Source of the DNA: Roseivirga sp. UBA7431
GTDB taxonomy: Bacteria; Bacteroidota; Bacteroidia; Cytophagales; Cyclobacteriaceae
Assembly (NCBI GenBank): GCA_002477595.1
Contig: DLQN01000114.1
Location: 25,870-49,886 of the forward strand
Reading direction: 5' to 3'
DNA length: 24,017 nt
Shown here: piece by piece, positions 15,356-22,533 of the stretch
How positions within the stretch are numbered: the stretch's first letter is position 1
Layout: every line of letters begins with the position of its first letter
Notes under the pieces: model-generated
Database searches by the model: none
What the model was told of the DNA's origin: nothing
What the model saw: the letters and a program-made list of their open reading frames with translations, nothing else
Made by a program: the position numbers and the translations under genes

Positions 15356-16483
15356 TTATTTGTTTAATTCTTTCTTTAACGCTTTAAAAAACTGGTCTAA
15401 TTCTTCTTTTGTAACTGACAAAGAAGGCAAAAGTCTTAGTGTATTCTTATTAGCTGCCGAGCCAGTAAATATTTTATGTTCAAAGAGCAGTTTCTTTCTT
15501 AATTCGGCAACCGGAAAGTCAAACTCCGCACCAATCATTAATCCTTTGCCGCGAACTTCTTTGACTTGCTCTATCTCACTCAATTGCTGCATGGCATATT
15601 CACCCAAATCCTTGGCGTTCTTCATCAATTCCTCTTTTGAAATCACTTCCAAGACTGCCAAAGCAGCCGCGCAAGCCAAATGATTACCTCCGAAAGTTGT
15701 TCCTAACATACCATGCCAAGGCTCTATCTTAGGACTGATAAACACACATGCTACTGGGAATCCATTCCCCATTCCTTTAGCTAAAGTGACTATATCAGGA
15801 CGAATATTAGCATGTTGATGGGCAAAGAACTTTCCAGTTCTTCCAGATCCCGATTGTACCTCGTCCAAGATAAAAATCGCCCCGTGCGCTTCGCAGAGTG
15901 ATTTCGCCTTCTTCAAGAATTGATTGGATGGTGTATACAAGCCTGCAACGCCTTGAATTCCTTCAACAATAAACCCAGCCACTTCATCACTGAAAGCCAA
16001 TTCTAGCGCTTCCAAATCATTCATGGGCACAAACGCTACTTCATGATCGGCATTGAATGGCGCTATAATCTTAGGGTTATGAGTCGCTGCAACAGCTCCA
16101 GAAGTTCTACCATGAAAAGCATTTTCAACAGCGATAATCTTCTTTCTACCTGTATGAAAAGAAGCCAACTTCAAGGCATTCTCATTAGCCTCCGCCCCAG
16201 TGCTACATAGGAACAAGCTATAGTCATAATAGCCTGAGATCTGCCCCATTTTCAGTGCTAATTCTTTCTGCAAGGAGTTTTCAACGGCATTGGAATAGAA
16301 GCCTATCTTTTGGATTTGGGTCGTAACTCTCTCCACGTAGGTAGGATGGCTATGACCGATAGAAATCACCGCGTGACCACCGTATAAATCCAAATATTCC
16401 GTTCCATTTTTATCCCATAGTTTGGAGCCCAATGCTTTCACTGGCTCTATTGGGTAAAGTGGATATACATCAAATAATTCCAT
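15356..16483 (-). CDS. argD: Acetylornithine aminotransferase, class III PLP enzyme
   Basis: A 375-residue class III aminotransferase converting N-acylglutamate semialdehyde to N-acylornithine with glutamate as donor. The PLP lysine is K236 in TLAKGMGNGFP, the cofactor-binding aspartate is in FILDEVQSGSGRTG (D207), and the phosphate-binding STGAEANENAL is at 94-104. FHGRTSGAVAAT and TFGGNHLACAAAL are also conserved. The length is normal. The start codon overlaps the argC stop by 1 nt (TAATG). The succinyl- versus acetyl-substrate question raised by ArgF' applies here too; the family is often relaxed in this respect. Confidence 0.94.
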   Translation of the reverse strand: MELFDVYPLYPIEPVKALGSKLWDKNGTEYLDLYGGHAVISIGHSHPTYVERVTTQIQKIGFYSNAVENSLQKELALKMGQISGYYDYSLFLCSTGAEANENALKLASFHTGRKKIIAVENAFHGRTSGAVAATHNPKIIAPFNADHEVAFVPMNDLEALELAFSDEVAGFIVEGIQGVAGLYTPSNQFLKKAKSLCEAHGAIFILDEVQSGSGRTGKFFAHQHANIRPDIVTLAKGMGNGFPVACVFISPKIEPWHGMLGTTFGGNHLACAAALAVLEVISKEELMKNAKDLGEYAMQQLSEIEQVKEVRGKGLMIGAEFDFPVAELRKKLLFEHKIFTGSAANKNTLRLLPSLSVTKEELDQFFKALKKELNK

Positions 16484-17436
16484 TAGAATGCGCTCCCTTT
16501 TAGTTTTAAACCCACTGTTTCTTCTAATCCAAACATCAAATTCATGTTTTGAACAGCTTGACCAGAAGCTCCTTTCAATAGATTATCAATGACTGATTGA
16601 ATCATTAGATATCCGTTATGCATGCTTAAGTGTATATAACACTTATTCGTATTGACCACCTGCTTAACGTCAAGCGGTTGATCGCTGACCCAAGTAAATG
16701 GATGATTTTCATAATACTCCTTATAGACTTGGATAGCTTCTTCTAGAGGCCATTCACAATACTGATAGGCTGTCACCAAAATTCCGCGCGTGAAATTTCC
16801 ACGGTATGGAATGAAGTTGATTGGGCGATCAAACCACGGCTGATACTGCATTAAACTCTTCGTCACTTCTGCCATGTGTTGATGATCAAAAGCTTTGTAG
16901 GTAGAGACATTGCTGTCTCGCCAACTAAAATGTGTCGTATCCGATGGTTTTACGCCTGCTCCAGTAGATCCAGTAACCCCTGAAACGTGCACCTCCTTCA
17001 ATGCGCCATTATGTGCCAAAGGCAAAAGTGCCAATTGGATGGCTGTAGCAAAGCAGCCCGGGTTAGCTACGAAATCAGCGGATTGAATAGCTTCCCTATT
17101 GAGTTCTGGCAAACCGTATACTTTGTCATTATCTAAACGGAAGTCTTGACTTAAGTCGATCACTTTGACTGAGCTTGGAACTTCATGCTTTTCAAAAAAC
17201 TCACTTGATGCACCATGTCCCATACAAAGGAATAACACATCAATGTCAAAGCTCACTGCATTAACGAATTTTAAATCAGTCTCTCCCAAAAGATCGGGGT
17301 GAAGACTGGATAAAAATTCGCCTGCCTGACTTCTACTTTGAACGAACAAGAGTTCAACATTTGGATGATTGAGTAGCACACGTACCAACTCTCCTCCTGT
17401 GTAGCCTGCACCTCCTACTATTCCAGCCTTAATCAT
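16483..17436 (-). CDS. argC: N-acetyl-gamma-glutamyl-phosphate reductase
   Basis: A 317-residue NADPH-dependent reductase making N-acylglutamate semialdehyde. The nucleotide-binding loop VGGAGYTGGELVRVL is at 7-21. DLSQDFRL (94-101) precedes the catalytic cysteine C128 in VANPGCFATAIQLAL. A conserved histidine lies in the HQHMAEV region, and the IPYRGNFTRGI segment matches the family dimer/active-site loop. It belongs to the shorter type 1/2 group of about 310-350 residues. The start overlaps the argG stop by 4 nt and the stop overlaps argD by 1 nt. Confidence 0.95.
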   Translation of the reverse strand: MIKAGIVGGAGYTGGELVRVLLNHPNVELLFVQSRSQAGEFLSSLHPDLLGETDLKFVNAVSFDIDVLFLCMGHGASSEFFEKHEVPSSVKVIDLSQDFRLDNDKVYGLPELNREAIQSADFVANPGCFATAIQLALLPLAHNGALKEVHVSGVTGSTGAGVKPSDTTHFSWRDSNVSTYKAFDHQHMAEVTKSLMQYQPWFDRPINFIPYRGNFTRGILVTAYQYCEWPLEEAIQVYKEYYENHPFTWVSDQPLDVKQVVNTNKCYIHLSMHNGYLMIQSVIDNLLKGASGQAVQNMNLMFGLEETVGLKLKGSAF

Positions 17437-18629
17437 AGTGATGAATTAACTTGGTGATAAATAGCGTTCTGATTGCCGAAGATTTTAGTAAATCCCTTTA
17501 CGTCATCGCCAATCCATGCATTATTCATTTCTCCATAATGCCCGAATTTAGCCGACATTAAATCATGAGCTGACTCAATGCCATTCACTTGAAAACGATA
17601 AGGTAAAAGCGTAATGGATACTTTGCCCGTTACATACTTTTGAGAACTCTCCATCATCGTTTCCATATCGCGCATCACTGGATCCATAAATTGACCTTCA
17701 TGTAGCCAATTACCATAAAAGGCAGCGATTTGGTCCTTCCAATAAATTTGCCACTTGGTCAAGACATGTTTTTCTAGCGCTTGATGTCCTTTTATTGTGA
17801 GCATCGCGGCAGCGGCCTCAAAACCAACTCGACCTTTAATACCGATAATTGTATCGCCTACATGGATGTCTCGGCCTATGCCGAAGGGTCCCGCCAGTGT
17901 TTCCAAGTATTGAATGGCTTCATGAGGCAATTCAAACTTTTCTCCGTTGACTGACTTCAACTCTCCTTCCTCAAAGCCTAATTCTAATTCTTCTGGATGC
18001 TCTTTGGTCATCTTTGTTGGAAAAGCTTCTTCCGGCAAAAAGCCATTCGAAGTAAGTGTTTCCTTCCCCCCAACTGAAGTTCCCCAAAGGCCTTTGTTCA
18101 CGGAATAGGCTGCTTTGGAAAAGTCCATCTCAACACCTTTGGACTTTAAGTATTCAATCTCTTCTTCTCGAGAGAGTTTCAGGTCTCGAATTGGTGTGAT
18201 GATTTCGGCATCCGGTAAAAAGGTCTGGAAAATCATATCGAAACGCACTTGGTCATTGCCTGCCCCTGTGCTGCCATGTGCAATGAAGGCAGCATCTAAA
18301 GTTTTTGCGTGCTTGGCTATTGCCAAGGCTTGGCTTATTCTTTCAGCACTTACCGATAATGGATAGGTACTGTTCTTAAGAATATTTCCAAAGATCAAAT
18401 ACTTCACCACGCTGCTGTAATAGTTAGCCGTCTCTTCAATTGAGGTATGACTTTTCACGCCCAGTTCATAAGCACGGGCTTCTACTTCTACTAATTCTTC
18501 CTGGGTAAAACCACCTGTATTAACAAGCACAGAATGGACCTCGAGACCTTTTTCGGCTGTGAGGTATTTCACACAGTATGATGTGTCAAGTCCACCACTG
18601 TAAGCGAGTACTACTTTCTTATTCTTCAT
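17433..18629 (-). CDS. argG: Argininosuccinate synthase
   Basis: A 398-residue ATP-dependent ligase joining citrulline and aspartate. The N-type ATP pyrophosphatase loop AYSGGLDTSYCVKYL is at 9-23. Other family segments visible are FIAHGSTGAGNDQVRFD (citrulline/aspartate site), TPIRDLKLSREEEIEYL and SVNKGLWGTSVGG. The length is typical. It overlaps the upstream GNAT gene by 11 nt and argC by 4 nt, so this is the second structural gene of a fully coupled block. Placing argG ahead of the early-pathway genes is usual in Bacteroidota arginine clusters. Confidence 0.96.
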   Translation of the reverse strand: MKNKKVVLAYSGGLDTSYCVKYLTAEKGLEVHSVLVNTGGFTQEELVEVEARAYELGVKSHTSIEETANYYSSVVKYLIFGNILKNSTYPLSVSAERISQALAIAKHAKTLDAAFIAHGSTGAGNDQVRFDMIFQTFLPDAEIITPIRDLKLSREEEIEYLKSKGVEMDFSKAAYSVNKGLWGTSVGGKETLTSNGFLPEEAFPTKMTKEHPEELELGFEEGELKSVNGEKFELPHEAIQYLETLAGPFGIGRDIHVGDTIIGIKGRVGFEAAAAMLTIKGHQALEKHVLTKWQIYWKDQIAAFYGNWLHEGQFMDPVMRDMETMMESSQKYVTGKVSITLLPYRFQVNGIESAHDLMSAKFGHYGEMNNAWIGDDVKGFTKIFGNQNAIYHQVNSSL

Positions 18630-19296
18630 TTTTATTCTTTTTTGATTCTCGCTTAAGGAGTATCGACTTTTTAAATTTTAACCACCGTTCAAAGAGCTTT
18701 AGGTCCTTGTCTAACTCTCGTCCTTTCCATTGCGTACGCTTTGGCTTTTGATTCTTCTCCCAAGCAGGGTTGTATAGCATGGCAGTGCAAATGCAGTTTT
18801 GGCGTTTCTTAGCCGTCAGAATATCGAAATTGACACAGCTTTTACAGCCACTCCAGAATTCTTCGTCTTGCGTCAATTCTGAATAGACTACAGGTTTATA
18901 GCCCAGTTCTGAATTGATCTTGAGCACGGCCGCACCAGTCGTCAGCCCAAAGATTTTAGCATTAGGATACTTCTCGCCAGAAAGGTCGAAAGTAGCTTCC
19001 TTGATTTTCTTTGCCAGACCTTCACCACGGAATTTTTCAGATACAATTAGTCCCGAGTTCGCAACAAATTGGCCGTGACTCCATACTTCTATGTAGCAGA
19101 AGCCAGCCCAGTCACCTTTTTTGGTTGTTGCAATTATGGCTTTACCTTCTTCGATTTTAGCCTTTATATATTCAGGCGTACGCTTAGCGATACCAGTACC
19201 TCTAACCTGTGCTGAAGCCGCTATCTCATCTACGATTTCTTGTGCGTAGCCAACATCAGATGCTGTGGCTTCTTTTATGATAAATTGTGTTTTCAT
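18619..19296 (-). CDS. GNAT acyltransferase, probable first enzyme of arginine synthesis
   Basis: A 225-residue protein with a GNAT domain at about 5-145: the acyl-CoA pyrophosphate loop is KFRGEGLAKKI (89-98, R/Q-x-x-G-x-G/A pattern), preceded by a beta-strand NSGLIVSE. There is no amino-acid-kinase domain, unlike E. coli ArgA, and no ArgJ is present in the cluster. By position (first structural gene, 11-nt overlap with argG) it probably acylates glutamate to start the pathway, but whether it uses acetyl- or succinyl-CoA is unknown. The C-terminal 80 residues are unusual: four cysteines (C151, C154, C168, C170; CxxC-x13-CxC) suggest a small metal-binding unit, followed by a strongly basic tail. 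The start is 9 nt from a palindromic repeat. Confidence 0.82.
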   Translation of the reverse strand: MKTQFIIKEATASDVGYAQEIVDEIAASAQVRGTGIAKRTPEYIKAKIEEGKAIIATTKKGDWAGFCYIEVWSHGQFVANSGLIVSEKFRGEGLAKKIKEATFDLSGEKYPNAKIFGLTTGAAVLKINSELGYKPVVYSELTQDEEFWSGCKSCVNFDILTAKKRQNCICTAMLYNPAWEKNQKPKRTQWKGRELDKDLKLFERWLKFKKSILLKRESKKNKNEE

Positions 19297-19305
19297 CTTC
19301 TCTAC

Positions 19306-19410
19306 TTGTCATTGCGAGAATTGAGTGAAACGAATCGAAGCAATCTGCCAGTCAATTAGTGAGATTGCTTCGTTCTGCCTTCCTACCGTCAGGTAGACTC
19401 GCAATGACAA
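19306..19410. repeat. REP/MITE-like palindromic element in the arginine operon leader
   Basis: A 105-bp element with perfect 13-bp inverted ends TTGTCATTGCGAG (19306-19318) and CTCGCAATGACAA (19398-19410). Inside is a perfect 11-bp stem, CGAAGCAATCT (19336-19346) with AGATTGCTTCG (19362-19372), and a small CTACC/GGTAG hairpin (19383-19396). It shares its end sequence with the element at 12402-12476. No coding capacity was seen. Such elements are often mobilised by RAYT-type transposases, none of which is encoded here. Confidence 0.85.
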
Positions 19411-19426
19411 AACTGATTAAAAATTC

Positions 19427-19433
19427 AAAAAAA
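19427..19433 (-). promoter_or_regulatory. U-tract in arginine operon leader
   Basis: On the minus strand this is a run of seven T, between the leader ORF and the repeat element. It could be the U-tract of an attenuator, but the nearest strong hairpin ends about 20 nt upstream and the intervening sequence forms only weak pairings, so it is not a canonical intrinsic terminator. Confidence 0.25.
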
Positions 19434-19453
19434 TAAGATCTGGGGAATTGATG

Positions 19454-19470
19454 ACCGCCACATAGGCAGT
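19454..19470 (-). promoter_or_regulatory. Second leader hairpin, possible competitor of the first
   Basis: The minus strand reads ACTGCC-TATGT-GGCGGT, a 6-bp stem with one T-G pair and a 5-nt loop. Its 3' arm contains GGCG, which could instead pair with the CGCC of the upstream hairpin's 3' arm, so the two structures are potentially mutually exclusive. This is read by eye; no folding energy was calculated. Confidence 0.35.
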
Positions 19471-19481
19471 CGAGTTAATAT

Positions 19482-19496
19482 AGGCGCTTAGCGCCT
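19482..19496 (-). promoter_or_regulatory. Perfect hairpin spanning the last Arg codons and stop of the leader ORF
   Basis: The minus strand reads AGGCGC-TAA-GCGCCT. The 5' arm is exactly the final two arginine codons AGG CGC of the 31-codon ORF, the loop is its stop codon, and the 3' arm follows. A ribosome waiting at the arginine codons or stopping at TAA would prevent this stem from forming, as expected for a translation-sensing switch. Confidence 0.55.
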
Positions 19497-19583
19497 GATA
19501 GTCCTTGCCCTTAAAGCAATAGCTTCCACTGCTACTTGAGGTAGTTGAATGAACTGAAAATATGTAGAAGCGTTTGTTGTCAT
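19488..19583 (-). CDS. Candidate arginine-rich leader peptide of the arginine operon, 31 aa
   Basis: A short ORF from ATG 19583 to TAA 19488 encodes a 31-residue peptide beginning MTTNASTYF and ending ALRARTIRR. Arginine occurs at positions 25, 27, 30 and 31 (codons AGG, AGG, AGG, CGC) and nowhere earlier. It lies upstream of and in the same direction as the GNAT-argGCDF'BEH operon, 191 nt before the first start codon, and downstream of the neighbouring gene's terminator. The last two arginine codons and the stop form a hairpin. This arrangement resembles leader peptides that sense amino-acid supply by ribosome stalling, such as the Trp leader reported for Bacteroidota (Bacteroid-trp motif). 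I know of no described arginine equivalent in this phylum. Translation is unproven; a chance ORF remains possible. Confidence 0.55.
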   Translation of the reverse strand: MTTNASTYFQFIQLPQVAVEAIALRARTIRR

Positions 19584-19641
19584 CTCTCTAATGAGAAAGT
19601 AAAGAAAACAAAAAGTTTAGAAAACAAGCACGTATTTGTAA

Positions 19642-19684
19642 AAAGATTCAACCAGCTGCCTGTCGAGAAGCTAATTGAATCTTT
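19642..19684 (-). terminator. Intrinsic terminator of the PD40 lipoprotein gene
   Basis: On the minus strand, 21 nt after the stop of the lipoprotein gene, AAAGATTCAA (19684-19675) pairs perfectly with TTGAATCTTT (19651-19642), with an inner AGCT/AGCT pairing, and the stem runs into a TTTTT tract. This is a convincing rho-independent terminator. It implies that the arginine operon is transcribed from its own promoter within about 19584-19641, where I see no exact TAnnTTTG box. Confidence 0.75.
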
Positions 19685-19705
19685 AACAATGACCTTAAAA
19701 AAGGA

Positions 19706-20809
19706 TCAGCCTCCGATCCACTCAGCAACAAACAAGTTAGTATCTCTACCACCACCGTTGTTACGGTTAGAAGAGAATACAATGTGCTTACCATCATTGG
19801 AAAATACTGGAAAAGCATCGAAAGTCTCGTCTCTTGTAATTCTTGTTAAACCTGTTCCATCAATATTGATCATGTACAAATTGAAAGGGAAGCCTCTCGT
19901 TGCTGTATGATTAGAAGCAAAGATGATTTTCTCACCTGAAGGGTGAAAGAACGGTGCCCAGTTCGCTTGACCCAAGTCAGTAATTTTTTTCAAATCAGAA
20001 CCGTCAGCATTACAGATATAGAGTTCCATATCAGTTGGCATCACCAAGCCTTCTTTCAATAGATCTTGATAGATTTTAATGTCTTCTTCGGTCTTCGGTC
20101 TAGATGATCTAAAAATTAGTTTTGAGCCATCAGGCGAAAAGAAAGCTCCACCATCGTACCCCAATTCACTTGTGATTTGCTTTACGTCTGAACCGTCAAT
20201 GTTCATTGTGAACAATTCCAAATCTCCTGTTCTTAATGAAGTAAAAACAATTTTATCACCCATTGGAGATACCGTTGCTTCTGCATCATAGCCCTCAAAA
20301 TCAGTCAACTGATTGATAATATTTCCTTCTAGGTCAGCCGTGAAAATATCAAAGCTTGGATAGATCGGCCACACGTATTTGCCATCTTCTCTTCTTTCAG
20401 GAACTGCTGGGCATCCCTCGCCTCCTAAATGAGTCGATCCGTATACGAAAGTTTCATTTCCAGGTAAAAAGTAAGAACATGTCGTTCTTCCCAACCCTGT
20501 ACTTACCATCTTTGGTATGTTATTTTTTAAATCATCATTGCGCCAATCGGTCACAAACATTTGATCGCAACCCACACCCCACTCAGCATAGTCTGATTGA
20601 AAGACAATTTGCTTGTCATCGAAGCTCCAATAAGCTTCAGCATTATTTCCTCCGAACGTCAATTGCTTGATATTCTTGAGGTACTTCATTTCTTCAGGGT
20701 GGAGTAAAAGAGAGTCTTGTGAGAATCTGCCTTCAATGACAGTTTCGTTACTTTTTTTGGCACCACAGCCAAAAATTAAAAGGACTAACAATACAGAAAT
20801 ATATCGCAT
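19706..20809 (-). CDS. Lipoprotein with TolB/PD40-type beta-propeller repeats
   Basis: A 367-residue protein with a lipoprotein signal peptide (MRYISVLLVLLIFGCG; lipidated C15), so it is membrane-anchored outside the cytoplasm. It then has five or more WD40-like PD40 repeats of the TolB/DPP-IV N-terminal type: AEAYWSFDDKQIVFQSD, EATVSPMGDKIVFTSLRTGD, GAFFSPDGSKLIFRSS, WAPFFHPSGEKIIFASN and DAFPVFSNDGKHIVFSSNR, several followed by DLELFTMNIDGSDVKQIT-like strands. There is no peptidase domain after the propeller. These modules bind proteins or peptides; the partner here is unknown. It is transcribed divergently from the M28 peptidase gene, and a functional link is possible but unproven. Confidence 0.88.
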   Translation of the reverse strand: MRYISVLLVLLIFGCGAKKSNETVIEGRFSQDSLLLHPEEMKYLKNIKQLTFGGNNAEAYWSFDDKQIVFQSDYAEWGVGCDQMFVTDWRNDDLKNNIPKMVSTGLGRTTCSYFLPGNETFVYGSTHLGGEGCPAVPERREDGKYVWPIYPSFDIFTADLEGNIINQLTDFEGYDAEATVSPMGDKIVFTSLRTGDLELFTMNIDGSDVKQITSELGYDGGAFFSPDGSKLIFRSSRPKTEEDIKIYQDLLKEGLVMPTDMELYICNADGSDLKKITDLGQANWAPFFHPSGEKIIFASNHTATRGFPFNLYMINIDGTGLTRITRDETFDAFPVFSNDGKHIVFSSNRNNGGGRDTNLFVAEWIGG

Positions 20810-20854
20810 GTAATATTAAGATTCGTTGAATAATGGCGCGAAGATAATGATTAT

Positions 20855-20862
20855 TATCTTTG
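20855..20862 (+). promoter_or_regulatory. Candidate -7 promoter element of the M28 peptidase gene
   Basis: TATCTTTG is an exact TAnnTTTG match ending 16 nt before the ATG at 20879, in the 69-nt divergent gap. A TTG lies 26 nt upstream (20826-20828), longer than usual for a -33 box. Confidence 0.55.
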
Positions 20863-20878
20863 TGTTAAAGTTTGAATT

Positions 20879-22120
20879 ATGAAGAATATTATCCGACTCA
20901 CATTAACGTTAACAAGCCTATTCATTTTTGTAGGCTGTACTGATTTTACAACCGACAAAGAAGTGCTCGCTGGTCTTAAAGCGGATGTTACCTTTTTAGC
21001 AGATGATGCCCTAGAAGGACGTGCGATCGGAACTCCTGGAGAAGAAAAAGCTGCCAAGTATATAGCAGATGCCTTCGAAGCCATTGGCTTAAGTCCAAAA
21101 GGGACAGAAGGTTACTTTCAACCTTTTACAGTTAAGAAATCAACAAGTCCGCATGAGCAAGCCGTAGTAGGAACAGACGGTGAAGGGGTAACCGGTAGAA
21201 ATGTAGCAGGCTTGATAGACAATGGTGGTGAACACACCATCATTATAGGAGCACATTTCGATCACTTAGGATATGGATCTGAAGGCTCATTGTTCAGAGG
21301 CGAACCGACTATTCACAACGGTGCTGATGATAACGCAAGTGGTACCGCGGCAGTGATTCAGCTTGCCAAAATTCTTAAAGCAAAGAAAAGTAACTACAAC
21401 TTTTTGTTCTTAGCCTTCTCTGGTGAAGAAAATGGCCTTTGGGGTTCTAATTATTTCTCTAAGAACTCAACGGTCGACCTAGCTGACGTAAACTATATGA
21501 TCAATATGGATATGGTAGGTCGAATGAACGATGAAAAAACATTAGCAATTAATGGTGTAGGCACCAGCCCTAGTTGGGACATAAGTTTAAACGCAGCCAA
21601 CTCAGATAGTCTTAAGTTAGTCAAATCAGAATCTGGTGTTGGTCCATCCGATCATACCTCATTCTATTTACAAGATCTTCCTGTACTACACTTCTTTACT
21701 GGACAACACGAAGACTACCATAAGCCAACTGATGACGCTGATAAGATCAACTATGAAGGACTCGTTTTAGTAGTTCGATACATTGAGCGTGTCGTTGAAG
21801 AATTAAACAGTGAAGAGAAATTAGCTTTCATAAAGACTCAAGATAGTTCTGGAGACAGCCCGAGATTTACTGTGTCACTAGGAGTTGTACCTGACTACCT
21901 TTACGATGGATCGGGTATGCGAATAGATGGTGTGTCTGATGGGAAGCCCGCAGCGATTGCTGGCATGAAGAAAGGTGACATAGTTGTTAAGCTTGGTGAC
22001 TCGACCATTGTAGATATGATGAGTTATATGAGAGCGCTTAGTGGATTTGCTGCAGGACAACAAACCGTTGTGGAATACAAACGCGGTGACGAATTGAAAG
22101 CTAGCCAAGTTAAATTCTAA
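20879..22120 (+). CDS. M28 family metallopeptidase lipoprotein with C-terminal PDZ domain
   Basis: A 413-residue zinc aminopeptidase-like enzyme with a lipobox (FIFVGC, lipidated C20), so probably anchored in the periplasm or outer membrane. The di-zinc site is complete: GAHFDHLGYG (H126, D128), HNGADDNASGTAA (bridging Asp 150/151), SGEENGLWGS (general-base/metal E183-E184), MINMDMVGR (D211) and HEDYHKPTDD (H281). Residues about 325-413 form a PDZ domain (YDGSGMRIDGVSDGKPAAIAG, then GDIVVKLGD), which may present substrate C-termini. Family members are aminopeptidases or glutaminyl cyclase relatives. The potassium-channel gene begins at its stop (TAATG), so the two are cotranscribed. Confidence 0.94.
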   Translation: MKNIIRLTLTLTSLFIFVGCTDFTTDKEVLAGLKADVTFLADDALEGRAIGTPGEEKAAKYIADAFEAIGLSPKGTEGYFQPFTVKKSTSPHEQAVVGTDGEGVTGRNVAGLIDNGGEHTIIIGAHFDHLGYGSEGSLFRGEPTIHNGADDNASGTAAVIQLAKILKAKKSNYNFLFLAFSGEENGLWGSNYFSKNSTVDLADVNYMINMDMVGRMNDEKTLAINGVGTSPSWDISLNAANSDSLKLVKSESGVGPSDHTSFYLQDLPVLHFFTGQHEDYHKPTDDADKINYEGLVLVVRYIERVVEELNSEEKLAFIKTQDSSGDSPRFTVSLGVVPDYLYDGSGMRIDGVSDGKPAAIAGMKKGDIVVKLGDSTIVDMMSYMRALSGFAAGQQTVVEYKRGDELKASQVKF

Positions 22121-22434
22121 TGATATTTCTCAAGACCCTGATATCCTTTCTCAGAGACCGAGAATATCGGGGTCTTATCTTTGCCTCATTTTTTGTAGTC
22201 GTTGTAGGCACTATAGTTTACCACTTTGTCGAAGGGTGGACATGGCTTGACGCGCTATACTTCTCCGTCATTACTTTAACTACCATTGGATATGGTGACT
22301 TCTCTCCTCAAACCGAGGTAGGCAAGGCGTTCACCATTGTTTATATCATTATTGGAGTTGGTTTAATCTTGGCCTTTATCAATACTGTCTACCTTCACTT
22401 TAGCAAAGTGAACGAAAAACAAAAGTCCAAATAA
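22120..22434 (+). CDS. Two-TM potassium channel
   Basis: A 104-residue ion-channel subunit of the minimal KcsA-like layout: TM1 at about 19-36, pore helix and selectivity filter TTIGYGD (54-60), and TM2 at about 70-92. There is only a short cytoplasmic tail and no RCK, cyclic-nucleotide or voltage-sensor domain. The filter is canonical for potassium selectivity, and four subunits would make the pore in the inner membrane. It shares one base with the M28 peptidase stop. The physiological reason for this coupling is not evident. Confidence 0.92.
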   Translation: MIFLKTLISFLRDREYRGLIFASFFVVVVGTIVYHFVEGWTWLDALYFSVITLTTIGYGDFSPQTEVGKAFTIVYIIIGVGLILAFINTVYLHFSKVNEKQKSK

Positions 22435-22474
22435 CACTTCCTATATATATTTTATCTGATTGAACTCTTTTATG

Positions 22475-22519
22475 GAATGATTGTTCTGTAAAAGAAATCA
22501 TATTTTGGAACAATCATTC
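22475..22519. promoter_or_regulatory. Paired operator-like inverted repeat upstream of the SDR gene
   Basis: GAATGATTGTTC (22475-22486) and GAACAATCATTC (22508-22519) are exact reverse complements separated by 21 nt, and each half is itself an imperfect palindrome (GAA...TTC). The right copy abuts TATTTTG (22501-22507), a near -7 box, so a bound repressor would block transcription. The TetR gene directly downstream is the natural candidate binder. This is inferred from position and symmetry. Confidence 0.65.
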
Positions 22520-22533
22520 TAATAAAAGACAAC

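Noticed and set aside
15291..15683. 130-codon open frame on the plus strand, starting in the repeat
   Set aside because: Begins in the palindromic element and continues antisense to argD; repeats of this type often create false frames.
19427..19470. Canonical intrinsic terminator in the arginine leader
   Set aside because: The T-tract is there, but the closest good stem ends about 20 nt before it and only a weak four-pair GGTC/GATC stem lies nearer, so I did not call a terminator.
19584..19641. Promoter of the arginine operon
   Set aside because: The region must contain it if the upstream hairpin terminates, but I found only loose matches to TAnnTTTG and no paired -33 box, so no exact site was called.
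19545..19910. 121-codon open frame on the plus strand across the arginine leader
   Set aside because: Its second half is antisense to the PD40 lipoprotein gene and it crosses a terminator hairpin; no protein-like pattern.
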